From Gammaproteobacteria bacterium (GTDB taxonomy: Bacteria; Pseudomonadota; Gammaproteobacteria; Pseudomonadales; Azotimanducaceae), in NCBI GenBank assembly GCA_009839405.1, contig VXPR01000076.1:1-7044 (forward strand): 7,044 bases of DNA. Direction: 5' to 3'. The notes beneath the pieces were generated by a model. The model made no database searches and had not been told where the DNA came from. It saw only the letters and a list, made by a program, of their open reading frames with translations. Below are positions 6,499 through 7,044 of this stretch, in pieces (within the stretch, counting starts at the first letter, position 1; each line of letters opens with the position of its first letter). Made by a program: the position numbers and the translations under genes.

Positions 6499-7044
6499 CG
6501 TTTGCCCGCCCTGTTTGCGCCCGTGCGCCGATGGCGCCGAGCAGTTCGCGATTGCTCGGCAGCAGCTTTGCCACCTGCGCTGCCTTCGTTCGGGTGGCAT
6601 GAAACACTTGATCCGCCTGCGAGCGCAGAGCGAGGTAGGTGGGTGAGTCTCCACCGACTTGGCGGGGGCGGAAGCCCATGCCGTAGAGCACGTATTGGTA
6701 GCTCGCCGAAGGGAACAGCTCGTCGAGGCGTGGGGCATCGTCGTGCCAGGGCGTTTGTTGCTGCCACAGCAAGAGCCTGTCGGCGAGGCCAGGAGGCCAG
6801 GTGCTGCGGTCGCGGTGGGCTTGCCAGTAGGGTTGGTCGCGGACGCTGGTAGCGTAGTGCAGCTTGAGGAACTCGATGATGCGCTGCCAGTGGTAGCGGA
6901 GGCGGTCGTTGAAGCGCTTGGCGACCACATCCATCACCTGGCGGTCGCCTGGCATTTGCTGGGCGACAATGTTGGCGGACTGTTCGATTAGCGCCAGGGC
7001 AGATGCTTCGAGGGGTTCGACGAAGCCAGCGGAGAGTCCAATAA
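6491..7044 (-). CDS. Flavin-dependent tryptophan-halogenase-family protein, C-terminal part (5' end beyond window)
   Basis: The frame is open from the right edge (first full codon at 7042) to the TGA at 6493-6491, giving the last 183 residues; an internal ATG at 6955 is not the start. The edge falls inside the family motif: GLSAGFVEPLEASAL matches GLASGFIEPLESTSI of the second halogenase in this window. Downstream, the helical C-terminal part (RYHWQRIIEFLKLHYATS, then YQYVLYGMGF) is also typical. FAD motif, catalytic lysine and WxWxIP would lie outside the window and cannot be checked. After the conserved Glu it has Ala where the second copy has Ser, so the two are diverged paralogues rather than a recent duplication. 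It is the most upstream visible gene of the operon and overlaps SapC by 8 nt. A TonB-dependent receptor is commonly found next upstream in such loci; that is a prediction. Confidence 0.88.
   Translation of the reverse strand, partial: IGLSAGFVEPLEASALALIEQSANIVAQQMPGDRQVMDVVAKRFNDRLRYHWQRIIEFLKLHYATSVRDQPYWQAHRDRSTWPPGLADRLLLWQQQTPWHDDAPRLDELFPSASYQYVLYGMGFRPRQVGGDSPTYLALRSQADQVFHATRTKAAQVAKLLPSNRELLGAIGARAQTGRANGD

Noticed and set aside
5821..6852. Long plus-strand open frame (343 codons) opposite SapC and the partial halogenase
   Set aside because: It spans two well-recognised minus-strand genes; its translation is rich in Arg, Gly, Ala and Val with no family motif, as expected of an antisense shadow.
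6499..6930. N-terminal extension of the SapC frame upstream of GTG 6498
   Set aside because: The open frame continues, but it is low-complexity Ser/Thr/Pro/Arg sequence antiparallel in character to nothing known, and it overlaps the halogenase C-terminus, which is clearly the real coding frame there.

Overview
The window is GC-rich (by eye well above 60%) and reads as one strand-coherent block: every credible gene lies on the minus strand, so transcription runs from the right edge (7044) to the left edge. Protein families and codon use suggest a proteobacterium of the kind that takes up plant or algal glycans through TonB-dependent receptors (Xanthomonadales, Caulobacterales, Sphingomonadales, or alteromonad/Shewanella-like). 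The exact lineage cannot be fixed from this sequence alone.

In transcription order the layout is: (1) the C-terminal 183 residues of a flavin-dependent tryptophan-halogenase-family protein, cut by the right edge; (2) a SapC-family protein whose GTG start overlaps the halogenase stop by 8 nt; (3) a cupin_8/JmjC-like Fe(II)/2-oxoglutarate oxygenase whose GTG start overlaps the SapC stop (GTGA); (4) a second, full-length tryptophan-halogenase-family protein (GTG start, good Shine-Dalgarno) 30 nt further on; (5) an 83-nt gap with a LacI-type palindrome; (6) a LacI-family repressor; (7) a glycoside hydrolase family 3 (GH3) beta-glucosidase starting about 13 nt after the repressor stop; (8) roughly 100 nt of T, G and C homopolymer at the left edge, which looks like a sequencing or assembly artefact.

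The halogenase/SapC/cupin/halogenase set is a recurring but functionally unexplained companion of TonB-dependent receptors in sugar-utilisation loci. Here it is joined to a repressor and a glucosidase, so it is most likely a beta-glucoside or glucan utilisation locus. The repressor probably senses the sugar, the GH3 enzyme hydrolyses the oligosaccharide, and a TonB receptor is predicted just beyond the right edge. The chemistry of the two halogenase homologues, the FIH-like oxygenase and SapC in such a locus is the open question and the best candidate here for an undescribed system.

Three successive genes (SapC, cupin, second halogenase) start with GTG. The GH3 gene appears to lack a secretion signal. 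Its 3' end may carry a one-base homopolymer error that truncates the C-terminal domain.
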